Notes: a model not told the origin generated them from the sequence alone. A DNA stretch of 64,000 bases from Eggerthella lenta DSM 2243 (GCF_000024265.1 NC_013204.1:1290180-1354179), one strand, 5' to 3'. Positions 35,384-44,131 are shown, counted from the stretch's first letter. Numbers and translations: made by a program.

Positions 35384-36499
35384 ATGCAACAGCAAGCAAT
35401 GCGCGCCCGCAAGGGCGTGTTCGCGGGAGCAGTGGCTGCGGCCCTCGCGGCGACTCTCATGATCCCTTCGTTGGCGTACGCCGATCCGACTGCCAGCGAA
35501 AAGCAGGCTGAAGCTCAGGCCGCGCTCGCATCGCTCAACAGCATGCAGAGTACGCTCAACCGAACCTCCGTCGTCTACGATGAGGCCTTGGCCGCGCAGA
35601 GAGAAGCCGAGGCCAAGCGCGACGAGGCGCAGGCGCGCATCGACGAGGCGAACGGCCAGATCGCCGACCTTCAAACCCGATTGGGATCTCGTGCGCGCAG
35701 CATGTACCGCACGGGCGGAAGCTCGTTCCTCGACCTGCTGCTGGGCGCCACCACCTTCCAGGAGTTCTCGACGGGTTGGGATATGCTCAACACCTTGAAC
35801 GAGAACGATGCCGATCTCGTTCAGCAGACGAAAGATCTGCGTGCCGAAGTGCAGGAGCAGCAGGCCGCCTATGCAGAGCAGCAGCGCGTAGCCGCCGAGA
35901 AGGCCGATGAGGCGCTGCGCTCCAAGCAGGAGGCGGCGTCCACGATGTCCGCCATGCAGGCTACCTACGACAGCCTGAGCGCCGAAGCGGCCGAGCTGCT
36001 GGAGCAGGAGCGCGCTGCGCAGGCAGCCGCCGATGCAGCTCAGGCCCAAGCCGTGGTGGAAGCGTCTGCGCGTCAGGCCCAAGAGAACGCGAACGCTTCG
36101 GGCAATGTTGCTCCGGGCAACGATCCCTCGCCTTCTCCGTCGCCCGCTCCGAGCGAGCCTTCCGGACCCTCCTACAATCCTGTGACGGGCAATGCTATCG
36201 TCGACCGGGCGTACGGTTGCATAGGATTGCCATATTCGTGGGGTGGGGTAGGACCGAGCTCGTTCGATTGCTCCGGCCTGGTAAGCTATGCCGTGACTGG
36301 AAGCTTCTCCCGATGGGGAACCACGAACACGTTCATGGGCATGTCGCAGGTAGGTGATCCTCAACCTGGCGATATCGCCACCAGCTGGGGCCACTGCGGT
36401 ATCTACATCGGCAACGGCCAGATGATCCATGCTCCAACCTTCGGCCAGACGGTGTGCATCAGCCCGGTGCAGGGTGACATGATCATCGTTCGCCCGTAG
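35384..36499 (+). CDS. Secreted NlpC/P60 peptidoglycan endopeptidase with coiled-coil region
   Basis: 371 residues. Signal peptide (GVFAGAVAAALAATLMIPSL, cleavage near AYA). A long coiled coil runs from about residue 35 to 245 (repeated AEAKRDEAQARIDEA-like heptads), then a Pro/Ser linker (DPSPSPSPAPSEPSGP) and a C-terminal NlpC/P60 domain with Cys in SSFDCSGLV, His in WGHCGIYIGNG and IHAP. It resembles RipA/PcsB-type cell-separation hydrolases. The ATG at 35384 is preceded by GGTGGAGG; a start 21 codons earlier would put extra residues before the signal peptide. Confidence 0.92.
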   Translation: MQQQAMRARKGVFAGAVAAALAATLMIPSLAYADPTASEKQAEAQAALASLNSMQSTLNRTSVVYDEALAAQREAEAKRDEAQARIDEANGQIADLQTRLGSRARSMYRTGGSSFLDLLLGATTFQEFSTGWDMLNTLNENDADLVQQTKDLRAEVQEQQAAYAEQQRVAAEKADEALRSKQEAASTMSAMQATYDSLSAEAAELLEQERAAQAAADAAQAQAVVEASARQAQENANASGNVAPGNDPSPSPSPAPSEPSGPSYNPVTGNAIVDRAYGCIGLPYSWGGVGPSSFDCSGLVSYAVTGSFSRWGTTNTFMGMSQVGDPQPGDIATSWGHCGIYIGNGQMIHAPTFGQTVCISPVQGDMIIVRP

Positions 36500-36515
36500 C
36501 CCCGGATTCCTCAAG

Positions 36516-36551
36516 CGAAAGAAAACGGCCCTTCGGGGCCGTTTTCTTTCG
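36516..36551. terminator. Bidirectional terminator with TTCG tetraloop
   Basis: A 16-bp perfect stem CGAAAGAAAACGGCCC and complement, closed by TTCG, lies between the convergent P60 and engB genes. A/T tracts on both outer sides serve both strands. Confidence 0.88.
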
Positions 36552-36571
36552 GGTGCATGCTGTGGCAGCGC

Positions 36572-37153
36572 CTACCGCACGCTGTTCTTGATGAGCGAGC
36601 GCAGTTCGTCGATGCCGGTGCCCTTCTCCGACGAGCACACCACGAGCGGCACGTCGGCCCCCAGCTTCAGCTGCTTCTTCAGGGCGGCCTTCTGCTTCAT
36701 CTGCTGCTGACGGCTGAGCTTGTCGGCCTTCGTCAGCACCACGGCGAACGGCAGCTCGGCCTCCTGCAAAAAGCCGATCATGTTCACGTCGAGGTCGGAC
36801 GCCTCGTGGCGGATGTCCACGAGCGAAACCACGAGCGCGAGGTCGCGATCCTGGTTGAAGTAGCCCTCGATGAGCTCCGACCAGCGGCTCTTGTCCGACT
36901 TCGACACCTTCGCGTAGCCGTAGCCCGGCAGGTCGACGAAGCGCACGCCGTCGCAGGAGAAGAAGTTGATGGTGGCCGTCTTGCCCGGCGTCTGCGACAC
37001 CTTCGCCAGCCCTTTGCGGTTGAACAGCTTGTTCAGCAGCGACGACTTGCCCACGTTCGAGCGTCCCGCAAACGCGATCTCGGGCATGGTCGAAGGCGTG
37101 AGCTGAGACGATACGCCGAATGATCGCTCGAATACCACGTTGTTGATGTTCAT
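36572..37153 (-). CDS. engB: Ribosome-biogenesis GTPase YihA/EngB
   Basis: 193 residues. G1 AGRSNVGKSSLLN, G2 TATINFF, G3 FVDLPGYGYAKVS, G4 LTKADK and G5 CSSEKGTG are all present. Binds the assembling 50S ribosomal subunit and is usually essential. The ATG at 37153 has AAGGAG at the right distance; 31 upstream in-frame codons are not conserved. Confidence 0.95.
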   Translation of the reverse strand: MNINNVVFERSFGVSSQLTPSTMPEIAFAGRSNVGKSSLLNKLFNRKGLAKVSQTPGKTATINFFSCDGVRFVDLPGYGYAKVSKSDKSRWSELIEGYFNQDRDLALVVSLVDIRHEASDLDVNMIGFLQEAELPFAVVLTKADKLSRQQQMKQKAALKKQLKLGADVPLVVCSSEKGTGIDELRSLIKNSVR

Positions 37154-37261
37154 GGGACGCTCCTTGCGGCCGTGCTGTTCGTCATGCTCCTCATGGTACC
37201 CGAACCGCGTCGGGGATGCGGGCGGAACCCGGCAACCCCCTCGCATTCCCCACGGGATGCG

Positions 37262-37342
37262 TCAGACGCGCTTGCGTCCCGTGTACAGCGCCAGCGCCAT
37301 GCAGGCGAGGCTCGCCCATGCCCAGAATCGATGCTGCTTCAT
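37262..37342 (-). CDS. 26-residue single-span membrane miniprotein
   Basis: Encodes a protein with a basic start (MKQHRFW), one hydrophobic helix (AWASLACMALALYTG) and a basic end (RKRV), a typical small membrane protein layout. A strong ribosome-binding site (AAGGAGG, about 6 nt spacing) precedes the ATG. It lies divergent to the metal ATPase locus and shares its upstream region, which contains two palindromes. No homologue is recognised; function unknown. Confidence 0.6.
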   Translation of the reverse strand: MKQHRFWAWASLACMALALYTGRKRV

Positions 37343-37377
37343 GTCCGACCTCCTTCGCTTCGATGTCGACGATACTA

Positions 37378-37423
37378 GTTAATCATGATTGACTTTATCC
37401 GACAACCGCATTATCCTTGATAA
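37378..37423. promoter_or_regulatory. Palindromes in the divergent metal-locus promoter
   Basis: GTTAATCATGATTGAC (37378-37393; core AATCATGATT is a perfect palindrome) and TTATCCTTGATAA (37411-37423). Both lie in an AT-rich stretch between the 26-residue gene and the metal ATPase operon. They resemble operators of metalloregulators of the Fur or DtxR type, but the protein cannot be named. Confidence 0.4.
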
Positions 37424-37488
37424 GTTAGATTCGTGCAACTTCAAATCGAAGCGCGCGGATGGGGAACCAACGAGAGAGAGGCGAAGCG

Positions 37489-37767
37489 ATGGGATTCAAG
37501 AAGAAGAGCGGGCTGCTGGTGGGCGCGGGCTTTCTGCTGGGCACGGTGGGCGTGAAGGCGCTGACCAGCACCACCGCCAAGAAATGCTACGTGCAGGGCG
37601 TCGCGCAGGGGCTGCGCGCGAAGGCGACGTACGAGAACATCGTCGAACAGGCGAAGGCCGAGGTTGACGACATCGTGGCCGAGGCCACCTACATCAGCGT
37701 CGTCGGCAAGGACGGGGAGCGCCCTGCCGAGCCCGCCGTCGAGGCCGACGACCAGCCGGCGAAGTAG
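37489..37767 (+). CDS. Small membrane-anchored protein preceding a metal ATPase (DUF6110-like)
   Basis: 92 residues. One N-terminal hydrophobic helix (SGLLVGAGFLLGTVGVKALT) and a charged alpha-helical tail. Similar short proteins accompany heavy-metal P-type ATPases in related bacteria and, from memory, fall in a family called DUF6110; that name is not certain. It ends 6 nt before the ATPase gene, so the two are one operon. Possibly a metal chaperone or regulatory subunit. Confidence 0.65.
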   Translation: MGFKKKSGLLVGAGFLLGTVGVKALTSTTAKKCYVQGVAQGLRAKATYENIVEQAKAEVDDIVAEATYISVVGKDGERPAEPAVEADDQPAK

Positions 37768-37773
37768 AACGCG

Positions 37774-39855
37774 ATGGACTACGTCATCGCGAGCGAGGTT
37801 CCCGGCCGCTTGCGCGTGCGGCTGGTCGGTCCCGTGCCCGCCGACGATCTCGACGCGCTCTACCGCGTGCTGGGCGCGTGCCCGGCGGTGGAGCGCGCGA
37901 ACGTCTACCCTCGCATCGGCAGCATCGCCGTGCGCTACCGTGCGGCGGACGGCGCGCGGCAGCGGGTGCTCGATCACCTGGACGCCATCGACGCCGAGGC
38001 CATCGCCGAAGCCCGTTCGAGCTGCGGGCTCGAACTGGCACCGCGCACCCAGTCGCTGCTCATGGACATCGCGGTGCTCGTGGGGTCGTACTTCGCGCGC
38101 CGGTGGTTCCTGCCGAAGCCCGTCGCGGCCCTCGTCACCGCCTGGCGCTACCGCGGCTTCCTGGCGGCGGCGGTCCGCTCGCTCGGGCGGGCGCGGCTCG
38201 ACGTGCCCGTGCTGGACGCTGCCGCCATCGGCATGTCGTTCGTCAAGCGCGACCCGCGCACGGCGGGTGAGACGATGCTGCTGCTGAACCTGGGCGAGAC
38301 GCTGGAGGAGTACACGCGCTCGCGGTCGGAGGGGGCGCTCGTGAACGCGTTGCTCGACCTCCCGGAAACCGCGCAGCTCGTCGAGGGCGACCAGGAGGTC
38401 CAGGTGGCTGCGTCGGACCTCAAGCCGGGCGACTGCATCGCCGTGCGCACCGGCATGCCCGTGTGCGTCGATGGCGAGGTGGTGCGCGGCACGGCCATGG
38501 TGAACCAGGCCGCCCTCACCGGCGAGCCGCTGGCGGTCGAGCGCGGCGTGGGCGACAACGTGTTCTCGGGCACCGCGGTCGAGGACGGCGAGATCATCGT
38601 GCGCGTGACGGCGGACGCGGGCGAGACGAAGCTGCGCTCCATCGTGGCGCTCGTGGAGCAGGCGGAATCCTTCAAATCGGAAACCCAGTCGCGCATGGAG
38701 CAGCTGGCCGATCGCATCGTGCCCTGGAACTTCCTGCTGGCAGGCGCCGTGGCGCTCACCACGCGCAGCCTCGTGAAGACGTCGGCGGCGCTCATGGTGG
38801 ACTACTCCTGCGCCCTCAAGCTCACCGGCTCCATCGCCGTGCTGGCGGCCATGAGCCAAAGCGCGCAGGCGGGCTTCACCGTGAAGGGCTCGAAGCACTT
38901 CGAGGCCATGGCGGCGGCCGACACCATCGTGTTCGACAAGACCGGGACGTTGACCGAGGCCACGCCCAACGTGGCCTGCGTGCTGGCGCTCGACGGGTGG
39001 AACCGTCGCGAGGTGCTGCGGCTGGCCGCTTGCCTGGAGGAGCATTTCCCGCACCCGGTGGCCCGCGCCGTGGTGCGCGCGGCCGCGGAGAAGAACCTTC
39101 GGCACCGCGAGCGCCACGCCGACGTGGAGTACCTCGTGGCGCACGGCATCGCGTCGTCGCTCGACGGCAAGCGCGTGGTCATCGGCTCGGAGCATTTCGT
39201 CGTGGAGGACGAAGGCGTGTCCCTCACCGAGGAGCAGAAGCGCCGCGTGGCCGACGAAACGGAGGGGCTGTCGCCGCTGTACCTGGCGGTGGACGGCGAG
39301 CTGATCGGCGTCATCGGCATCGAGGACCCGCTGAAGGCCGGGGTGCGCGAGGCCATCGCCGACCTGAGGATGCTCGGGTTCAAGCGCGTCGTCATGCTCA
39401 CGGGCGACGGCGAGCGCACGGCGGCGCGCATCGCGGACGCCGCCGGCGTGACGGAGTACCGCGCCAACCTGCTGCCCGAGGACAAGTACGCCTTCGTGGA
39501 GCGGCTGAAGGCGGAGGGGAGCAAGGTGGTCATGGTGGGCGACGGCGTGAACGACGCCCCGGCGCTCTCGCTGGCCGACGTGGGCATCGCCATGGGGCAG
39601 GGCACCGCCGTGGCGAAGGAGGTGGCCGACATCACGCTGACGGGAGGGCACCTGAGCGCGCTCGTGACGCTGCGGACGCTGAGCGCGGGGCTGACCGCGC
39701 GCCTGAACGCATCGTTCAAGGAGGTCATCGCCATCAACTCGGCGCTGCTGGCGGCGGGCATCGGCGGCCTCATCACGCCGCAGACCTCGTCGCTGCTGCA
39801 CAACGCGTCCACGGTGGCGCTCAGCGTGAGGAACGGCGGGACGTACCGCGCCTAG
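37774..39855 (+). CDS. Heavy-metal P1B-type ATPase with non-canonical metal motif
   Basis: 693 residues. An N-terminal ferredoxin-like domain (about 1-85) lacks the CxxC of HMA domains. P-type signatures follow: VNQAALTGEPLAVE (actuator), FDKTGTLTEATPN (phosphorylated Asp), EEHFPHPVARAVV (HP nucleotide-binding motif) and MVGDGVNDAPALSLAD. The transmembrane metal motif, normally CPx, reads VDYSCALKLTGS here, so proline is missing. Exports or imports a transition metal; specificity is unclear. Second gene of the operon. Confidence 0.92.
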   Translation: MDYVIASEVPGRLRVRLVGPVPADDLDALYRVLGACPAVERANVYPRIGSIAVRYRAADGARQRVLDHLDAIDAEAIAEARSSCGLELAPRTQSLLMDIAVLVGSYFARRWFLPKPVAALVTAWRYRGFLAAAVRSLGRARLDVPVLDAAAIGMSFVKRDPRTAGETMLLLNLGETLEEYTRSRSEGALVNALLDLPETAQLVEGDQEVQVAASDLKPGDCIAVRTGMPVCVDGEVVRGTAMVNQAALTGEPLAVERGVGDNVFSGTAVEDGEIIVRVTADAGETKLRSIVALVEQAESFKSETQSRMEQLADRIVPWNFLLAGAVALTTRSLVKTSAALMVDYSCALKLTGSIAVLAAMSQSAQAGFTVKGSKHFEAMAAADTIVFDKTGTLTEATPNVACVLALDGWNRREVLRLAACLEEHFPHPVARAVVRAAAEKNLRHRERHADVEYLVAHGIASSLDGKRVVIGSEHFVVEDEGVSLTEEQKRRVADETEGLSPLYLAVDGELIGVIGIEDPLKAGVREAIADLRMLGFKRVVMLTGDGERTAARIADAAGVTEYRANLLPEDKYAFVERLKAEGSKVVMVGDGVNDAPALSLADVGIAMGQGTAVAKEVADITLTGGHLSALVTLRTLSAGLTARLNASFKEVIAINSALLAAGIGGLITPQTSSLLHNASTVALSVRNGGTYRA

Positions 39856-39857
39856 CG

Positions 39858-40661
39858 TCAGGCCGTCGGCGGCGCTGCGAACGCCTCCTCGAAGGCATCG
39901 CCGATCGACGCGAAGCCGTGCAGTACGGGCTCGTCCGAGAACAGGTCGAGCAGCAGGGAGCGCTGGGCGGCCGGGAGGTCGAGGTCGTCGAACCAGGGGA
40001 GCTTCGCGTGCCGCCTGCTGCGCACTGCGGCGGGGCTCGCGTACAGCAGGAACAGCAGCACGTCGGCGAGCCCGGCGCGATCGGATGCGGTCGCGGCCGG
40101 GCTCGCCGCGTTCCGGTCGAAGAAGCCGGCCAGCCCGAAGTCGACGAGCGACACCGTTCCCTCGGCGTCGATCAGCAGGTTCGCCGGCCGCACGTCGCCG
40201 TGCGCCACGCCGCGGCCCTCCAGGTGCGCGAGCGCGTCGATGACCTGGCGGCCGATGGAGGCGATCGCCGCTTGGTCGAACGACCGCCGTTGCCGGAACA
40301 GCAGGCGGTCGAGGGAGGTGCCGGGCATGAGGCTTTGCGCCATGAAGCAGCGCCCGCGGTCGCGCGCGTCGTCGCGCTCGCGCACGATGCCGAGCCAGCG
40401 GGGGACGGCGGGGTGCGCGCACAGCGACAGCGCCTTCGCCTCTCTCCAGAGGGCGTCGCGGTCGAGGGACCCCTGCTCGGGTTTGATCAGCTTGAGGGCC
40501 GCGCTGCGGGGCTCGCCGCTTGCGCGCGAGGCGCGAAAGCACGTGCCGAACCGGCCTTGGCCCAGCACGGCGTCGAGCCGCCATGCGCCGAACGTGCGGC
40601 CGACGAGCCTGCGGTCGCCGGCCGCGGTGGCGAAGCGCGCTAGCCGCGCGGCGTGCCGCAT
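39858..40661 (-). CDS. Serine/threonine protein kinase
   Basis: 267 residues from the ATG at 40661; the start is uncertain. Kinase motifs: glycine loop LGQGRFGTCFRAS, lysine in AALKLIKPE, catalytic loop VAHGDVRPANLLID (HGD in place of HRD, Asp kept) and VDFGLAGFF (DFG). No membrane segment or sensor domain. The start lies inside the end of the upstream zinc-ribbon gene, so the two are translationally coupled. Possible substrates include that partner. Longer in-frame extension upstream only reads the partner's zinc-ribbon DNA in a different frame and is rejected. Confidence 0.8.
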   Translation of the reverse strand: MRHAARLARFATAAGDRRLVGRTFGAWRLDAVLGQGRFGTCFRASRASGEPRSAALKLIKPEQGSLDRDALWREAKALSLCAHPAVPRWLGIVRERDDARDRGRCFMAQSLMPGTSLDRLLFRQRRSFDQAAIASIGRQVIDALAHLEGRGVAHGDVRPANLLIDAEGTVSLVDFGLAGFFDRNAASPAATASDRAGLADVLLFLLYASPAAVRSRRHAKLPWFDDLDLPAAQRSLLLDLFSDEPVLHGFASIGDAFEEAFAAPPTA

Positions 40662-41035
40662 TCGGGGCAGAACTTCGCGCTGGGAGGCAGCGTCGCGCCG
40701 CATTGCGCGCAGAACCCGCCGCCCAGCTTCTCGCCGCATTCGAGGCAGAACTTGGAGCCCGCCGGCACCTGCGCGCTGCACTTCGGGCAGGAAAGGGCGC
40801 CTGCGGCCGAGGCGGCACGCGGAGCCTGCGCCTGCGCTTGGGGTGCGGCCTGCGCCTGGCCGGGGATGGGCTGCGCGTTCTGCTGGGGGTAGCCGTGGCC
40901 GTAGCGCTTGCGGTCCGAGCTGCTGAACGAGCCCACGAAGCCGCCGAGCTTGCCCATGAATCCTTGCGGTTGATAGTAGCCGCTGCCTTGGTTGGTGCGG
41001 TGCTTTTTGCGACCGCTCATGGAGAAGAGCCCCAT
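40640..41035 (-). CDS. Double zinc-ribbon protein
   Basis: 131 residues. A Gly/Ser/Tyr-rich N-terminal region and a Gln/Ala/Pro linker (PGQAQAAPQAQAQAPRAA) lead to two tandem zinc ribbons (CPKCSAQVPAGSKFCLECG and CAQCGATLPPSAKFCPECG). Proteins of this form often sit beside kinases or FHA proteins as adaptors. The ATG at 41035 has AAAGGACC upstream. It precedes and overlaps the kinase gene by 22 nt. Confidence 0.8.
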   Translation of the reverse strand: MGLFSMSGRKKHRTNQGSGYYQPQGFMGKLGGFVGSFSSSDRKRYGHGYPQQNAQPIPGQAQAAPQAQAQAPRAASAAGALSCPKCSAQVPAGSKFCLECGEKLGGGFCAQCGATLPPSAKFCPECGTPRG

Positions 41036-41230
41036 CGGGTGGTCCTTTCGATCAGGTGGGTAGCTGCGCCCCAGGATACCGGATGCGATCGGGCTCCGCC
41101 GCTTCCGCCGCCGACTCCCGGAAAAAACCAAGGGGCACCGCTTCGCTTGCCCCAAGCCCGTCCCCAAGCTCCAACTCTCAATGCAACCAAGTATCTGTCA
41201 ATGACAGCCGGGCATGCGAATTCGCCCATG

Positions 41231-41416
41231 CTAACCATTTTTTTCGTTTTGCGCGCGATTTGGCGCTTCGAAGCGTCCTTGGACACCGATCCTCGAAAGT
41301 GGTTTTTACGTTTCCGCAGGTCGCGTGATTCGTGTTCGATCGCTACGGGTCAGCATGTCCCCTAAACGGGACAACGCGCACCCCTGAACGAATGCAAAAC
41401 GAAAAAAAATGGTTAG
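41231..41416. repeat. Long-arm inverted-repeat element F
   Basis: CTAACCATTTTTTTCG (arm of 22 nt, 41231-41252) and its complement at 41394-41416 (one extra A) enclose 141 nt of non-coding sequence. The layout is as in elements A-E but the arm sequence is different. Confidence 0.7.
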
Positions 41417-41450
41417 AACTCGACGTTTCGCGTGCCGCGCCACTATTGAC

Positions 41451-41466
41451 GTGAACCGTCGTTCAC
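41451..41466. promoter_or_regulatory. Candidate TetR-type operator GTGAAC-CGTC-GTTCAC
   Basis: A perfect 6-bp dyad with a 4-nt spacer, overlapping a TTGACG hexamer (41447-41452) that could be a -35 element. It lies 260 bp upstream of the MFS exporter gene. No TetR gene is seen nearby, so this is speculative. Confidence 0.3.
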
Positions 41467-41724
41467 CCGTTGATCAGTGTGCTCTATTTCGGGGCAACCC
41501 GTCCGCAAGCCTCTTCACCAAGCTAGAGCGTACCCGTAGGAGCCGCTTGGTATGCAGCCAGATACCCGTCAATGGTGGTTGAACGGCAGACCTTCGGCTG
41601 TATGACCGGAGCGTTGCGTGTTCGGAACGCTTCCGGGGCCGGCCTTTTCCGCCGCTACACTTGAAGCGTCCGTCGCCGCGCCGCGTCGGGCGCAACGAGG
41701 AAACGGACGAGGAAGGGCGGTCGG

Positions 41725-43134
41725 ATGGGCAACGCGAAGAAGCGAAGCGGAAGCGTGGCGAGCATGCTGCCCGTGCTGCTGGCGTGCTCGTTCACGGCCT
41801 CGTTCGGCCAAAGCATGATGAACGTCGCCCTGCCCGAGCTGGCTGAGCGCTTCGGCGTCACGCTCTCCATCGCGAACTGGGTGATCGTGGGGTACATGGT
41901 GGTCGCGGCGACGGCCATCATGCTGTCGGCGTTCATGCTGAGGCGCCTCGGGCTGAGGCGCGTGTTCTTCGTCGGCGCGGGGGCGCTCGCGCTCGGCAGC
42001 GCGTGCGCGCTGCTCTCGCAGGACTTCCCGATGCTGTTCGCCAGCCGCCTCGTGCAGGCGGTGGGCACGGGCCTGTTCTTCCCGTCGGTGACGAGCGTCA
42101 TCATGACGAACTCGCCGGCCGCGGTGCGCGGCACGCGCCTCGCGCTGAACAGCGGCGTCATCGCCGTGGGCCTTGCCATCAGCCCGACGGCCTCGGGATT
42201 CGCGCTCACGCAGTTCGGCTGGCGCGCCATGTTCGTCGTATCGCTCGCCATGTCCGTCGCGCTGCTCGCGGTCGGCTTCTTCCGCATCCACGGCGGCCCC
42301 TCGACGAAGCGCGTTCCCATCGACGCGCTCAGCGTGATGCTCGGGCCGCTCGGGTTGGCCGCGTTCCTGTACGGCTTGGGCGAGGTCACGCGCGATCTCG
42401 CCCCCTCCCTCGCGGCGCTCGCGGTCGGCGCGGTGCTGCTCGCCCTGTTCGCCTGGCGGCAGTTCGCGTTGGAGAGCCCGCTGCTCGACCTGCACCCCCT
42501 CGTCCACCCGCGGTTCGCCGTGGGCATCCTGCTCGTCATGGTGGGCATGCTCACGTCGTTCTCCATGAGCATCCTGCTGCCGCTGTGCTACGAGGGGGCG
42601 CTGGGGTACACGGCGTTCTTCGCGGGCCTGCTGCTGCTAGGCCCCGTGCTGGTCAACGCGGCGTTCACGTTTTTGGGCGGCCGGGTGTTCGACAGGCACG
42701 GCGCGTGGCCGCTCATACCGGCGGGCCTCGTGCTCGTGCTCGTCGGGCAGGCGACGGCGTTCTTCTCGGCCGAGAGCATGATCGCCATCCTGATCGTCCT
42801 GTCGTCGGCGGCCGTGTACGCGGGCGCCGGGTTCGTGGTGGCGCCGTCCAAGACCGCGGCGCTCGGCACGCTGCCGCCCGCGACGTACTCCGCCGGCGCG
42901 TCCATCAACTCCACGGCCGTGCAGATCGCCTCGGCCATCGGCTCGTCGCTGTTCGTCGGCGTGCTGTCGGCCGACGTGCTCAGGGACACGGCGGCGGGCG
43001 CGGCGAAGGCGTCGGCGTACGCCGCGGCGTTCGAGCACACCCTCTCGATAGCCGTCGTCATCGCGGCGGCGGGGCTGCTCGTCGCGTTCTTCTACGCCCG
43101 CGCCATGCGCAAACCGGCCGGTAAGCAGCGGTGA
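41725..43134 (+). CDS. MFS drug-efflux-type transporter (DHA2-like)
   Basis: 469 residues with about 14 hydrophobic segments. Motifs fit the drug:H+ antiporter group: ALPELAERFGVTLSIANWVI near the first helices, RRLGLRRVFFVGAG (motif A region), SRLVQAVGTGLFFPSV, and an antiporter-like GVIAVGLAISPTASG (motif C region). Substrate unknown. A short hairpin (GACAAC/GTTGTC) overlaps the stop codon and may terminate transcription. Confidence 0.9.
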   Translation: MGNAKKRSGSVASMLPVLLACSFTASFGQSMMNVALPELAERFGVTLSIANWVIVGYMVVAATAIMLSAFMLRRLGLRRVFFVGAGALALGSACALLSQDFPMLFASRLVQAVGTGLFFPSVTSVIMTNSPAAVRGTRLALNSGVIAVGLAISPTASGFALTQFGWRAMFVVSLAMSVALLAVGFFRIHGGPSTKRVPIDALSVMLGPLGLAAFLYGLGEVTRDLAPSLAALAVGAVLLALFAWRQFALESPLLDLHPLVHPRFAVGILLVMVGMLTSFSMSILLPLCYEGALGYTAFFAGLLLLGPVLVNAAFTFLGGRVFDRHGAWPLIPAGLVLVLVGQATAFFSAESMIAILIVLSSAAVYAGAGFVVAPSKTAALGTLPPATYSAGASINSTAVQIASAIGSSLFVGVLSADVLRDTAAGAAKASAYAAAFEHTLSIAVVIAAAGLLVAFFYARAMRKPAGKQR

Positions 43135-43241
43135 CAACTTCCGGTTGTCGAGAAAAACCGTGAAAAGCATCCGAAAGTTGGTTGAGGGAACCGCGGTTTC
43201 GGTGCATGCTGTAGAGAGAAGGCAAGCGAGAGGAGAATCCT

Positions 43242-44027
43242 ATGAGCTTCCGAGACAACCTCCAGCATCTGCGCGGAACGCGCGATTTGAGCCAGGCGCA
43301 GCTTGCGACGCTGCTCGGCGTGAGCCGTCAGTCCGTGGCGAAGTGGGAAGCCGAGAAAAGCTACCCCGAGATGGACAAGCTCATCAAGCTGTGCGACCTG
43401 TTCGAGTGCTCGCTCGACGACCTCGTGCGGGGCGACTTAACCGGCTGCGCGACGGCGAACGAGGCGATCGTGGAGGCCGAGCCAGCCTCCGCAGCCACGC
43501 CTGTCGATAAGGACGGCTACGACGAGCACATGCGCCGTCGTGCGTGGGACGTCGCTGCGGGCGTGGCGGTGATCGTCATGAGCTTCGGGGTGGCGATGTT
43601 CGTGACGGGTGGCGGTTACAACAGCACGACGGTTTCGGCGAACATCGTCGTCCACCTCGTAGGGATCGCGCTCGGCCTGTGCTTTTTCGTTCCGGCGTAT
43701 CGCAGCCATGCGGCGTTTCGCAAGGAGTATCCGGTGGTCGAGGACTGCTACACGCCGGAGGAGAAGGCGGAAGCGCGCCGTCGGAAGCTGTTCGGCGTCG
43801 GCGGCGGTGTCGCGCTGCTCGTCTTGGGCATGTTCATGCCCGGCATGCTCCAATCGATTCAGATGTTCTCGTTCGTGCCGTTGGCGCTGTTCGCTTGCTT
43901 CGCCGCCGCGGCCGCTCTGCTCGTCCACTCCGTCATGATGGATCGCCGCGTCGACGTGTCCTTCTACAACGGCGCCCCCGATTTCACGATCCAATCCCTC
44001 CTTCGAGGGCGTCGTACTGACGCCTGA
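43242..44027 (+). CDS. XRE-family regulator with membrane domain
   Basis: 261 residues. Residues 1-62 are a Cro/C1-type helix-turn-helix (LRGTRDLSQAQLATLLGVSR, QSVAKWEAEKSYPEMDKLIK). A linker is followed by four hydrophobic segments (about 105-240), so the DNA-binding domain is tethered to the membrane. The ATG is preceded by AGAGGAGAAT. It may regulate the upstream MFS gene or itself; no ligand domain is recognised. Confidence 0.88.
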   Translation: MSFRDNLQHLRGTRDLSQAQLATLLGVSRQSVAKWEAEKSYPEMDKLIKLCDLFECSLDDLVRGDLTGCATANEAIVEAEPASAATPVDKDGYDEHMRRRAWDVAAGVAVIVMSFGVAMFVTGGGYNSTTVSANIVVHLVGIALGLCFFVPAYRSHAAFRKEYPVVEDCYTPEEKAEARRRKLFGVGGGVALLVLGMFMPGMLQSIQMFSFVPLALFACFAAAAALLVHSVMMDRRVDVSFYNGAPDFTIQSLLRGRRTDA

Positions 44028-44101
44028 TCTCGTCGCGCAGCTCGTCTTCGGCTTGAACGTGGGCGCCGCCGTCGGCCGGCCGTGAATTCGCCGTATCCGC
44101 T

Positions 44102-44131
44102 CGCAGTTGTGGGCAACCGCGCACAACTGCG
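44102..44131. terminator. 10-bp inverted repeat upstream of the rpsB promoter
   Basis: CGCAGTTGTG and CACAACTGCG flank GGCAACCGCG, followed by TCCTTTTGCG. Probably the terminator of the XRE gene, although it lies 75 bp downstream; an operator role for the adjacent rpsB promoter is an alternative. Confidence 0.5.

Larger units (their letters stand above)
41036..41724. other. 689-bp intergenic region before the MFS gene
   Basis: No gene recognised. It contains element F (inverted arms at 41231-41252 and 41394-41416) and a GTGAAC/GTTCAC dyad at 41451-41466. GC content is lower than in the flanking genes. Confidence 0.6.

Noticed and set aside
40662-40781. N-terminal extension of the kinase rich in Arg and Met
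   Set aside because: It is the zinc-ribbon coding sequence read in another frame.
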